64,000 nucleotides of DNA from Marivirga lumbricoides (lineage in GTDB: Bacteria > Bacteroidota > Bacteroidia > Cytophagales > Cyclobacteriaceae). Of the stretch, positions 34,389 through 43,190 are shown one piece after another; the stretch's first letter is position 1; each line of letters opens with the position of its first letter. The notes under the pieces were generated by a model. The model ran no database searches. It saw nothing but the letters and a program-made list of their open reading frames with translations, and had not been told where the DNA came from. The position numbers and the translations under genes are program-made. Location of the stretch: positions 170,308 through 234,307 of the forward strand of contig NZ_BMEC01000013.1 in NCBI RefSeq assembly GCF_014636295.1. The letters are read 5' to 3'.

Positions 34389-34930
34389 TATTCAAATTTG
34401 ATATATTTTATGTCAACATTTTCAGTTAACCACACGCTGTTTTCAGAAAGATAGAATTTAATGCCATCTGATGACATTTTTCCAGCTTCTATTATCAAGA
34501 CAACGGGTTTTCCATATCTCATTCCAACTTTCTTTGCCGTCTCTCTATCACTTGATAAATGAACATGGTGCCTACTTTGTTTTAAAAGGCCACCCTGCTT
34601 AATTGAATCGATATTCTTGGTGGCAGTTCCATGAAATAATATTTCTGGCGGTAACTTTTGTTCCAATTTTAAGTCAACATTTATTGAATGACCTTGATTA
34701 GCCCTAATTTTTGAAAAATCATCGTTAAACTTAAATCTTTGCTTATCGCTTGAACTTACAATATCTTTTAAAACCTTAATATCAATAGAGTAATTAGCTT
34801 TAAGCATTCCTTGAATTAGAAAATCCGTATCAGCCCATCCATTTTCGTCAAGTTCTAAAGAAATTGTTTCAGGTTTATGCCTTAAAACCAAGCTCAAAAA
34901 CTTACTTATTTTAATCTTATCAGTAATCAT
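34388..34930 (-). CDS. kptA: RNA 2'-phosphotransferase (KptA/Tpt1)
   Basis: About 180 residues from MITDKIKISKFLS (a longer frame begins at 34966). It removes an internal 2'-phosphate from RNA using NAD, giving ADP-ribose 1'',2''-cyclic phosphate. Family motifs are present: SLVLRHKPE near the start, RANQGHS and LFHGT in the middle, HVHLSSD afterwards, and a C-terminal LTENVDIKYI strand. In bacteria the physiological substrate is unclear; here it sits in a cassette-like block with a coupled unknown gene. Confidence 0.92.
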   Translation of the reverse strand: MITDKIKISKFLSLVLRHKPETISLELDENGWADTDFLIQGMLKANYSIDIKVLKDIVSSSDKQRFKFNDDFSKIRANQGHSINVDLKLEQKLPPEILFHGTATKNIDSIKQGGLLKQSRHHVHLSSDRETAKKVGMRYGKPVVLIIEAGKMSSDGIKFYLSENSVWLTENVDIKYIKFE

Positions 34931-35156
34931 CTTATATATTGATACCATAGTTGGATAGAACGCCACTGTATAAATTCGTGGCTGATTAAAAATATAAAAA
35001 TTTAAGTTAACTACCGGATCAATCCGCAGGATTGGCTATTAAATTAATTTTTCATAAATAAGGCAAGTCTGCGGATTGTCGGGCTTTCTATGAAGAGCCA
35101 AAGGAACAATTACCTACAACCAGCCATGATTTATGACAGAATATTGGGAATAGTTT

Positions 35157-35879
35157 CTATTGTACTTGAAATGTTATTTCTTTTTCTAATATGAAATCAT
35201 CAGAAAGGTCAAGTCCTTTTTTATCATACATCTTCACTTTGATTTTATGCTTCCCTTTCTTTTTTGGACTTATTTTCACCTTTCCTTTCCCATTATTTAT
35301 ATCAATAGTATCTCTATCATTTAATACTATAGTCATGAACTCTTCACTTTTTGATGAAAAAGCGGCAAAAATAACCTCTGCTTCGAAGTATTCATCAATG
35401 GATATTATTTCTTTTTTTGGTACTAACATAAGTTCAAGCTGATCGAACCAGTAGGTAGCTCCAATTTCCATAGATATATTTTCCATTATTGCGGTTTTCG
35501 CTTTCGTTAATGCAATAGTACCAGCTAATTTCTCATAACTGTTAGCAGCCTCGATTAAAGTAAGTTGCCAGTCGGAATACTCGTACTTAGAAAGATTTGA
35601 AGATGACTTTTGAAATTTATCAAATACCATTCTTAATTCTTCCCCTTTATTAACATCTTCAATAGCCTCTTCGTACAATGAATTAAGCGTTTCTAATTTG
35701 CTTTTTACTTGCAGTTCTTTATTCGAACTTTCTGATATTAGATTAGAAATGGCAGTCGCTTTTCTTTCATTTCTTTTCAATTCGAATTCTTGCTGTGAGG
35801 CTAAATATTTTTCTAATGAAGGGTCTTTTGTACAAGATACTATTGCTAAAGACAATATTATTATAATTGTATGTTTCAT
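35157..35879 (-). CDS. Hypothetical lipoprotein, second unit of array B
   Basis: About 240 residues from MKHTIII (a longer frame to 35927 runs through a recombination site). Lipobox AIVSC. The mature part begins with a charged helical coiled-coil stretch (about 20-110) followed by a beta-rich end. No family recognised. Its 5' edge is the GTTATC core of the preceding attC-like site. No matching core was found at its 3' end; only an inverted repeat (CAATCCGCAG) lies at about 35013-35084. Confidence 0.65.
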   Translation of the reverse strand: MKHTIIIILSLAIVSCTKDPSLEKYLASQQEFELKRNERKATAISNLISESSNKELQVKSKLETLNSLYEEAIEDVNKGEELRMVFDKFQKSSSNLSKYEYSDWQLTLIEAANSYEKLAGTIALTKAKTAIMENISMEIGATYWFDQLELMLVPKKEIISIDEYFEAEVIFAAFSSKSEEFMTIVLNDRDTIDINNGKGKVKISPKKKGKHKIKVKMYDKKGLDLSDDFILEKEITFQVQ

Positions 35880-35894
35880 CTGGTTGTTATTGTT

Positions 35895-36099
35895 GATAAC
35901 GGGCGCGCGTAAAAAGCCGTGCGCCACTATTTATTGAATTGATGAAGTTAGCAATTTTTATTTTTCCATCCATGTCTTGCTTGCCTCACCTACTGATATT
36001 TGAATTTAAACATCTATACTGACTGCCAAAAATTGCGGGAAATACCACCTTTGCTAGCCAGGAACTGCTCAAGCGCATGGTTTTTACATTGTGTTGGGC
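35895..36099 (-). other. attC-like recombination site of the first cassette in array B
   Basis: On the minus strand it begins at GCCCAAC (36099-36093), inside the last codons of the membrane protein gene, and ends at GTTATC (35900-35895). GCCCAAC fits the integron consensus RYYYAAC exactly. Extended to TATGCCCAAC it is the reverse complement of the cassette's 5' edge GTTGGGCATA (36635-36626). The outer arms pair imperfectly (GTAAAAACCATGCGC against GCGCACGGCTTTTTAC). Confidence 0.75.
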
Positions 36100-36590
36100 A
36101 TAGTTATTAGGTCTAAGGAAAGCATTATAGTAAAATAGATAACAAAGAGTATAAAGTCCACCAATGTAACTTTTCTGTTATCCCAGATGTCTGTACGACT
36201 TTTTGCTGGAGCCACAAGTTCTCGATTTTGAATTTTTATACTAAGGAATCTTAGAACTTGAAATAGAATTAACAAAAGCCACGTAAATTGAAGTCCATGT
36301 GCAGCTGGACCTCTGAACATCTGCAATGACGAAATATCTACATATTCTCGATATAAATAAATATGAATTAAACTGAAAATAATCCAAATTAACCATATAT
36401 TTAGTCTTCGGAGCGATTTGTAGTTGAAAAAGTATAGAAACAAATGAGTACCAAATGAATAACCAAATAGCCAGTCCACTTTCGATGGAATGTTAGTTAA
36501 ATAAATAAATGCTGTCAGAGCAATATAGAGTAGAATAGTTACTAAATCCCATTTACTTGGTTTTTCGAAGTAGAAGATTGTTTTGTTCAT
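36084..36590 (-). CDS. Multi-pass membrane protein, first cassette of array B
   Basis: 168 residues with about four or five membrane helices and a short charged N terminus. No known domain. The gene is bounded by matching 10-base core sites (GTTGGGCATA at its 5' edge, TATGCCCAAC at its 3' end), so it is a clear cassette. Its last codons contain the core site itself. Function unknown. Confidence 0.65.
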   Translation of the reverse strand: MNKTIFYFEKPSKWDLVTILLYIALTAFIYLTNIPSKVDWLFGYSFGTHLFLYFFNYKSLRRLNIWLIWIIFSLIHIYLYREYVDISSLQMFRGPAAHGLQFTWLLLILFQVLRFLSIKIQNRELVAPAKSRTDIWDNRKVTLVDFILFVIYFTIMLSLDLITMPNTM

Positions 36591-36632
36591 ATGCTAGAGA
36601 AAAACAAAGTCAATTAGCATCCAATTATGCCC

Positions 36633-36835
36633 AACAATTCGCTAAATACACCTAAAGGTGCACATACTAACCTTATAAATTTACTAACCGACAACAAACA
36701 CTTGTAAACGCTTACAAACATTTACAAATACTTATTGAGCTGTTATTTTATTCAAAGCTTTGAAAATAACTCCTTACCCAATCAAATCCTATCTAATTCA
36801 TCGAAAAGGAATGAAAATACCTGGAAGTAGGTAGT
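36633..36835 (-). promoter_or_regulatory. Array head B: attI-like leader with four 10-bp iterons (gap 36591-37000)
   Basis: Second copy of the array head. The four 10-mers are at 36689-36728 and differ from array A by one base. The small hairpin and the GCGAATT|GTT junction follow, after which the sequence turns into the cassette. The dyad copy 3 is at 36818-36833 (TACCT-6-AGGTA). Here the junction gives GTTGGGC, which fits the integron consensus GTTRRRY exactly. From 36836 to 37000 nothing else is recognised. Confidence 0.65.
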
Positions 36836-37000
36836 AGGTTAAATAAGAGATGGGATTTTCAGGGATTGTTCAAGAGAATAAGTAGGTAGATTGAGGAAGG
36901 AGTTGCCTAGCTAAAATGAGATGATTAACACTATAATTTTAAAGAGACGATTTCGCATATTCATTTTGTGAGTATTAGATTTTTTTTTATTTACTCACAA

Positions 37001-38296
37001 TCATAATTGAGGGGCTCTTTTATCTTCTTTGAAATCTTCAAAGTAGACTGTTTTGTTTGTTTTAGAATTACTAAGCTCAACGAAACCCATTGAACCACTT
37101 CCTGTAAAATTGATGTTGAGCCCAATGACTTCACCAATTGATTGTTCGGTGTGAATAGAATAAACCTCCTGACCATTCAACAAAATTTTGTATTCCCCAT
37201 TTATTAAAGTGATTTCAACTAAGTTCCAATTATAAACACTCGCACCAAATGAAGATAAGTCGGTATGCTTACCTTTGAAAAGCTTGTCAGCAATTTTTAA
37301 GTTCACACTTCCAATACAGCCTGGAAAGGTAAGTGGTATCATATGCATGTCCTCTGTACCTAATATCATTATTGATATTTTTGGACATGCCAAACTCATA
37401 ACACTATCACTCTTAACCCGTACTTTTAGTCGGAAATTATCTTTATCAAGTCCTTTAAAACTATTTACATAGTAATAACATAATAGCAGATTTGGATCTA
37501 AACTTAAATTGTATTTTTGAAGCTGCTTTTCAGTAACAGTGAATATACCCTCCGGTTTGTGGCTTTCAACATCGATGTAGGTGGGGTTTTCGTCCGACAT
37601 ATCTGCTCTGGCAAGTGCTATCCATTCATCAGTTTTAATGAGAACCTTTGCTTGAGCAATTACTTTATCGTTTGCGATCAGTGAGGCCTGATGTGCACCA
37701 GGATAATAATAGGTGCTGGTAAGAATAGTATCACTTTTGCTTACCCTTTCTCTTCTGAACTTGTTCCACGACTGTTGTATAAAAAAACTGTCAGCCTGAA
37801 TTCCGTTTAGATTATAGTTAAATATCACTGTATTCGGGACATTAATAGGTGAAGCATATTTCACGGATAAAGAAGCATTTGAAGAAGATTGATTAGATGT
37901 AGTAGCAACTGCGTTAATTCCTAAAATAATGCAAATAACCGATGCGATTGAAATTGTAGCATAAGTGATAACCTTCCAATTCTTTCTTTGCAACTTATTA
38001 GAAGAACTCACTTTGATGCCTGCCTTTTGGTGCTTTTCAGTAAATTCCAGCCATCCTTCATATTCAAGAAATTTAGCTAATGCATCAAGTGTTCCGGGTT
38101 GAGGTGTTCCGGCATAATCAGGCTTCCATATTCTTCTAATGGTCGTCAGACTAATTGTTATTTGAGACCTTTTTTCGATTAGCAAAATAAGGTTTAAAAA
38201 ATCTCTTTGCCTCCAATATTTACTATCTGGCCAATTTAACTTCTCTTCTATCTGGCATTTGCATTCTTGGACGAGAGCAAGCTCCTGTTTTAGCAT
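37001..38296 (-). CDS. Membrane-anchored HTH protein with periplasmic sensor-like region
   Basis: 431 residues. The N-terminal cytoplasmic part (1-95) holds a helix-turn-helix-like motif (ISLTTIRRIWKPD...TLDALAKFLEYEGW), seen in other Bacteroidota membrane regulators. A single membrane helix lies at about 105-126, followed by a periplasmic region of about 300 residues that looks like a PKD-type strand block and a LamG-like end. This suggests a one-component signal-transducing regulator or a partner of envelope proteins. It diverges from the secreted beta-helix gene (38383), a possible target. Confidence 0.65.
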   Translation of the reverse strand: MLKQELALVQECKCQIEEKLNWPDSKYWRQRDFLNLILLIEKRSQITISLTTIRRIWKPDYAGTPQPGTLDALAKFLEYEGWLEFTEKHQKAGIKVSSSNKLQRKNWKVITYATISIASVICIILGINAVATTSNQSSSNASLSVKYASPINVPNTVIFNYNLNGIQADSFFIQQSWNKFRRERVSKSDTILTSTYYYPGAHQASLIANDKVIAQAKVLIKTDEWIALARADMSDENPTYIDVESHKPEGIFTVTEKQLQKYNLSLDPNLLLCYYYVNSFKGLDKDNFRLKVRVKSDSVMSLACPKISIMILGTEDMHMIPLTFPGCIGSVNLKIADKLFKGKHTDLSSFGASVYNWNLVEITLINGEYKILLNGQEVYSIHTEQSIGEVIGLNINFTGSGSMGFVELSNSKTNKTVYFEDFKEDKRAPQL

Positions 38297-38382
38297 TTAA
38301 ATGGCTTTTGAACTTTAAATGAATGGTATTTGACTTTCTTTCGAATAGATTGAAAGGCTACTTGCATTAAATTTAAAACAAA

Positions 38383-39420
38383 ATGAAAACAATTCAAAAG
38401 CTAGTTGTAATAGTGCTTGTATTACTCTTTTACTTCAAAGAGGGACGCGCCCAGGAATTTTATGTAGATGCTATCAATGGGCTGGACTCAAATGACGGAT
38501 CCCCGGACAATCCATTCAAGTCCATTCCGCAATCCGTTAAGGTAGCGAATGAGTTAACAGGTTCAGGTGATATTTTGATAAGGGTTATGCCGGGATATTA
38601 TGTATTAGAAGATAAAACATCCATTAATCCGGTGCGCATCTTTAATGATACTTCACGGTTTATTATTGAAGCATTTTATAACCCTGATGAAGAAGGTTGG
38701 AGTCCTCAGCAAATGCCGGTCATTCAATCCATCTCTGCGAATAATTCTACTACTTTTTTTAATCATGCAGTTGGCATTTTAGTGGCTTCTGAACATGTAA
38801 GTTTAAGAGGGTTGAAATTTTTGGGCAATGCTAATCCCTTGGTTAAGTATTACTATCCTATAACTAAAGAAGATAAAGACCTGAGAGATCTTGAGGTGAG
38901 CCAGTGCATGTTTATTGGTGACAAGGAGGCCTCCAGAATTCAAGGCGGTGTTTGGGCACATGGTATGAATAATGAAGTAAAGAATTGCGTGTTTTACGAA
39001 TGTAGAAACGCCATTCTTTTCTTTGATAATGTTGCTGGATTTAAGATCAGCAAGTCTATAATTATGGAAAGTTATGAAAGCGCTTTTTGGTTTGGCCCTG
39101 ATGATGTTGATTTTGAATTCTCAAACAACATTGTAGCGAATAATAATAACGTAATTGTGGGTAGGTCAGCGAACTTAAAGTATTCATCATTCTTTAAAGA
39201 GAGCGTTATAGTGAATAACAATTCTATCGTAGGATATTGGTCTGGAGAAAAAGGAGAAATTGTCAATATTGAAAATCCTGATATTCAATTTAAGAATGTT
39301 ATAGATAAAGGATTTATTGAGGTTTATAAGAATGAGGAAGATAATTTCAAAGCCAATCATCTTCATTTAATCCAGAATTCCCTGGGTTCAGTTTATAAGG
39401 CTGGCTTATTCAAAAAATAG
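38383..39420 (+). CDS. Secreted right-handed beta-helix protein
   Basis: 345 residues with signal peptide (1-23, ending GRAQ). It starts with FYVDAINGLDSNDGSPDNPF, the DUF1565/pectate-lyase-like start of parallel beta-helix proteins. Repeated short strands with Asn ladders (SQCMFIGD, KNCVFYEC, KSIIMESY, NNIVANN) follow to about residue 290. Probably binds or cleaves polysaccharide. No catalytic residues assigned. No T9SS domain visible. Confidence 0.75.
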   Translation: MKTIQKLVVIVLVLLFYFKEGRAQEFYVDAINGLDSNDGSPDNPFKSIPQSVKVANELTGSGDILIRVMPGYYVLEDKTSINPVRIFNDTSRFIIEAFYNPDEEGWSPQQMPVIQSISANNSTTFFNHAVGILVASEHVSLRGLKFLGNANPLVKYYYPITKEDKDLRDLEVSQCMFIGDKEASRIQGGVWAHGMNNEVKNCVFYECRNAILFFDNVAGFKISKSIIMESYESAFWFGPDDVDFEFSNNIVANNNNVIVGRSANLKYSSFFKESVIVNNNSIVGYWSGEKGEIVNIENPDIQFKNVIDKGFIEVYKNEEDNFKANHLHLIQNSLGSVYKAGLFKK

Positions 39421-39517
39421 CAATTAGTAATAAGTTTGAAAATGAGATCAACCGAGCTAGCATAACTGCCCGTTAAGCATTAAAATTTACTATTTTCCGA
39501 CTAAGCATTGAGGCTAT

Positions 39518-39552
39518 CACTTTTAATCGGGATCAAACCCCGATTGAAAGTG
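39518..39552 (+). terminator. Long hairpin after the beta-helix gene
   Basis: CACTTTTAATCGGG (39518-39531) pairs with CCCGATTGAAAGTG (39539-39552), a 14-bp stem with one T-G wobble and a 7-base loop. Only a short T stretch follows (TATTTTC). Likely a terminator; 98 bases after the stop codon. Confidence 0.55.
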
Positions 39553-39553
39553 T

Positions 39554-39722
39554 ATTTTCAAATTTCCATATACTGTAATTTCTTATTTCGCGAACACTGC
39601 TTTCCTATATCTCATCCCCCAATCACTCATAGCGTCTACCACATTACCGAGACTTTTTTCCTAAGAGGTTAGTTCATACTCAACAGCAATAAGCATGGTG
39701 TCTACTACTTTGCGTATGATAA
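39554..39722 (-). pseudogene. Duplicated 3' fragment of the hxlR-type gene (gap 39421-39882)
   Basis: 169 bases aligning without gaps to 31831-31999, with about six or seven differences by eye. It covers the last ~47 codons plus downstream bases of the HxlR gene. A change creates TAG at the position of Tyr in TSYGKSL, and the fragment has no start or HTH. The orientation is the same as in the parent gene. The flanking bases in the gap show no further feature. Confidence 0.8.
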
Positions 39723-39882
39723 AGAAGTTCTTTTAAATCTACAAAAGGTTCTGTGATTCAATTGCTGCCTATTGCTTCAAAATTCAGATAAATCTTAAAT
39801 TGAAACCAATTAAGTATAAAAGAATAGGTTACCAGAATCAAAGATCCTTACTATTTGTAGATCATGGAAAAATATTGACTTC

Positions 39883-41367
39883 TTATTTTTTGATTAATCG
39901 AAATGTTTGTGTTGCTCCGTTTTCAGTAGATAGTTTTACTAAATAAGTTCCTTCAGTAAGGGAGCTGATTTCTATCTTTTCACCTGCAGAAACACAGCTT
40001 TTATTTACCAGTTCACCGTATAAATCGTAAATATCGGCTCTTACGCAGGTACCTCCTAATCCGGAAATCTTAAAATAGGTGTTGGCCGGATTGGGAAACA
40101 ATGCTAAATCTCCATTAATGACGCCTTCTTCACTAACAACCTCCTGAACTCTGCTGGTGCTGGCTCCGGATGCAACAGTCGTCCAGTTGAAAGTTTCCCA
40201 TTCTCCAATGTCCGGGCGGTTGCACATGACACCCGACAGACCGTTCTCCGAGCTCACATAGTTACCATTGCTACCTTTAATAGCAAACGCATTCCCTCCA
40301 AGTTCAACCCAGTTGAATTTTTCCCAATCGTCTGGTGTATTGCGATCGCACATCATGGGCGAATTACCATTCTCAGAACTTACATATTTACCATTGCTCC
40401 CCCTTAATGAGAAGGTTCCGTCCGGATTATCAATAACATCAAATTTTTCCCAATCGTCAGCCTCATCACGGTCACACATCATGGCAGAAAGGCCGTCTTC
40501 GGAACTTAAATATTTACCATTGCTTCCCTGTATGGTAATGCGCCAGGTGCTGGGGTTATCTCCAGCATTAAGGTCTAGTTCAGCCCATATAGGACGGTGA
40601 TCTGATCCTACCGGACTTTCAATTACTTCACTTGCCAGAGTTTGAATGTTGGATGATGCCGGTACATAAATGTAATCGTATTTAACACTTCCAAAAGTAT
40701 TACCTCCACTTGAAGGATGGACATCGCGGTAAGTATCTCGTAATTTTACCGGATTGTCACTTCCCGTTTTAAAGAAACTGGTTATCGGATCGCTTTCAAT
40801 AGAATTAAAATCTCCAGTTAAAATGACCGGATCCTTAATTGTGCGTTCATTTACTCGATTAACTAATAATTTCGCACTTTTACTTCGTGCTTCTACCCGG
40901 TTGGATGTAGCAAAGTGGCTGTTAAAGATATAGAATCCTTTACCGGATGACTTCTCGATTAACCGAACGTAAGTGCAAATACGGTTATAATCAGGATCCC
41001 ATCCCCGCCCACATTCAGACGAGTTATCTTTAAACCAGAAACTTCCTGAATTGCTGTAGTCAATATCGTATTTAGCAGACTTGTAAAAAATAAAGGATCC
41101 TTCTCCGCCTTCGTCACAATCGCGTCCTCTACCGTAAACTGTATATTCAGTACCTTTGATATAACCAGCCATGTACGCAAGTGCTTCCTGCGAACCGATA
41201 ACATCCGGCTGATTGGAATTGATAATACTGGCAACACTGCCTTTTCTGCCTTCCCAATTAGTCCCGTTTGGTTGCTGAACATTATAAGACATTACTTTTA
41301 CAGTTTGTGCATTCAGATTGATGCATAAGAAGGAGAGAATTATAATTAGGTTAATTTTGGTTGTCAT
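39883..41367 (-). CDS. Secreted nuclease-type protein with fascin-like repeats and T9SS signal
   Basis: 494 residues. Signal peptide (1-20). Endonuclease/exonuclease/phosphatase domain to about 265, with Glu in VIGSQEAL, a D-x-N pair in TGDFNS and the SDHRPI end motif. Then three near-identical beta-trefoil/fascin-like segments of about 40 residues with GSNGKYLSSE/GSNGKYVSSE. The C-terminal T9SS sorting domain (about 420-494) has LFPNPANTYF and an ISSLTEGTYLVKL strand. Likely a surface or secreted DNase/phosphatase that binds polymer through the trefoil. No close gene partner. Confidence 0.87.
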   Translation of the reverse strand: MTTKINLIIILSFLCINLNAQTVKVMSYNVQQPNGTNWEGRKGSVASIINSNQPDVIGSQEALAYMAGYIKGTEYTVYGRGRDCDEGGEGSFIFYKSAKYDIDYSNSGSFWFKDNSSECGRGWDPDYNRICTYVRLIEKSSGKGFYIFNSHFATSNRVEARSKSAKLLVNRVNERTIKDPVILTGDFNSIESDPITSFFKTGSDNPVKLRDTYRDVHPSSGGNTFGSVKYDYIYVPASSNIQTLASEVIESPVGSDHRPIWAELDLNAGDNPSTWRITIQGSNGKYLSSEDGLSAMMCDRDEADDWEKFDVIDNPDGTFSLRGSNGKYVSSENGNSPMMCDRNTPDDWEKFNWVELGGNAFAIKGSNGNYVSSENGLSGVMCNRPDIGEWETFNWTTVASGASTSRVQEVVSEEGVINGDLALFPNPANTYFKISGLGGTCVRADIYDLYGELVNKSCVSAGEKIEISSLTEGTYLVKLSTENGATQTFRLIKK

Positions 41368-41743
41368 TTCTTTTGGGTTAGGTTTTATATAATGTCAATG
41401 AATATCTAATTGTCCGAAATAAAAAATTGATAATTATCAATGAAATTACCTGAGATCAGATATAGGTTTAGGCTGTTTTTTTTATCAACTTAGATAAATT
41501 TAGCCAATATAATGTTCTTATCAAAGTTTCCAACGACAGTGCGCCCTACGGATAAAGAATTCTGCCAAGCTGATCCCAGATAGTTATTGTGAGCACCTCT
41601 CTTTCATGGGGATAAAAATGAATACTGGGATGGTATCAGAGGAGACTAACTAAAGACGTGAAAATTGTGTTCTGCTACAAGATGCTGTATCACCATCTTT
41701 CCCTCAGTATTTTGATACCCTTTTACAATTCCAGAATCTAAGA

Positions 41744-41835
41744 ACCTGAGTTCGTTGCTTAATTTATTTCAAAGTCTGTCAGAGCGTTCCCGATTTGGCG
41801 GTGCAGGGGTGATATTTTATTAATCGAACTCAGGT
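41744..41835. repeat. 92-bp miniature inverted-repeat element, copy a
   Basis: Ends ACCTGAGTTCG... and ...CGAACTCAGGT are inverted repeats of 11-14 bases. The interior (CTTAATTTATTTCAAAGTC...) is shared with copy b at 42838-42929, which has the same length. Non-coding; typical size of a short MITE. Confidence 0.75.
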
Positions 41836-42837
41836 AATCTCCTGCAATTAAATAGTCACTGCCAGAAACGAAGCAATCTTATCTATTAGTAGACAGCCAA
41901 CCTCTCAATAGCATTTCATAGCACGCAGATTCCTTCATTCAAATGCTCAACAAGTTGCGCATATAGAACTCGGAATGACCAGATAGTGAGTGAGTAATGA
42001 TAGTATCTGCCACCCTCTTTCGAAAATAAATCCTGATAGAAAGAAAATTTCAATCAACTGGTTATTGCGAGGAACGAAGCAATCTTATCTAGAGCAAAAA
42101 CATTAAACCCGACCCTGCAATTCTCTTCAGGTTCGTTCATTGCGAAGGAGGTACGACTGAAGCAATCTTAAGAGGCTTAGATCATTGCGAGGTACGAAGC
42201 AATCTTAGTAATATAAGTATCACCTAAAATCAAATGGTTATTGCGAGCGCAGCGCGGCAATCTTTTTGTCTTTGGTCTGTGAGCCTCAGACCTTGGTTTT
42301 TCTGTTCATTTGTGTAATAAGATAGTTTTTTTACTCAAATTACAATTAGCTCCGTCATTCCCTTGCAGAAGGGAGTCCGTTCATTTCAACAGTATGTTGA
42401 AATAAAGTTTTTTTATAGAATTGGCTTTGCTATAAAACTACAATTAAACAGTTATTGCCTGGCGCAAAGCAATCTTTTCTATTATTCTATAATAATTACG
42501 GTAATGAAATTTCATTTCATTGAAAAGATCCCTGATAATTTTTTCCGTTGCTCTCCAAAAATTTCGGGGATGACGATAATTGCCGGCTTTTGTGGTGATG
42601 ATAAGCATTTAGTGCTTGCTTATTTAGGTCCTTTTTTCCAAAGGTCTGCGGCTTACAGTCCAGCAAAAAGAGGAAGGTCTGTGAGCCACAGACCTTGGTT
42701 TTTCTATTCATTTGTGCAATAAGATAGTTTTTTTTCTCAAATTACAATTAGCACGTCATTCCCTTGCAGAAGGGAGTCCGTTCATTTCAACAACATGTTG
42801 GAATAACGTCTTTTTTATAGAATTGCCTTTGCTATAA

Positions 42838-42929
42838 ACCTGAGTTAAATGCTTAATTTATTTCAAAGTCTGTCAGAGCGTTTCCGATTTGGCGAGGCAG
42901 GGACGCCATTCTATTAATCGAACTCAGGT
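42838..42929. repeat. 92-bp miniature inverted-repeat element, copy b
   Basis: Same element as 41744-41835 with about 12 differences by eye. It sits exactly at the end of the second 163-base direct repeat, where the first repeat continues with other sequence. This suggests insertion there after the duplication. Confidence 0.75.
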
Positions 42930-43017
42930 CAAGAAATAAATCGGCTTGTTTAAAGCTTTTGGATTAGCTGATTTCCGAATCAAATCTTATCTAATTTATC
43001 AAAAAGGGATGAAAAAC

Positions 43018-43031
43018 ACCTCGAAAGAGGT
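43018..43031. promoter_or_regulatory. Dyad element copy 4
   Basis: ACCTC-GAAA-GAGGT, a perfect 5-bp stem. Compared with copy 2 the inner A-T pair is replaced by C-G on both sides. The surrounding block (42990-43165) includes a TTGGT-6-ACCAA hairpin. No cassette follows on its minus-strand downstream side; the repeat cluster lies there. Confidence 0.5.
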
Positions 43032-43190
43032 AGTGGTTTGGGTGAAAAAGTTAGGGAAAAAGGAAGTTGAAGATTGAAATACTTAGTTGCTGCAATATCT
43101 GCCTGTCTGAATAAATAAGATTAAGTTTCGTAAGGATTTATTGGTAAAAATACCAACAAATGGGAGTTTAGAGAGAGAGACGGACAGAAT

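Noticed and set aside
41861-42477. GAAGCAATCT motifs considered as CRISPR repeats
   Set aside because: Spacing is irregular and the copies are degenerate; they look like REP-type palindromes.
42363-42722. 119-codon plus-strand open frame
   Set aside because: It lies wholly in the direct repeats and REP-like motifs of the repeat cluster, and has no domain or plausible start.
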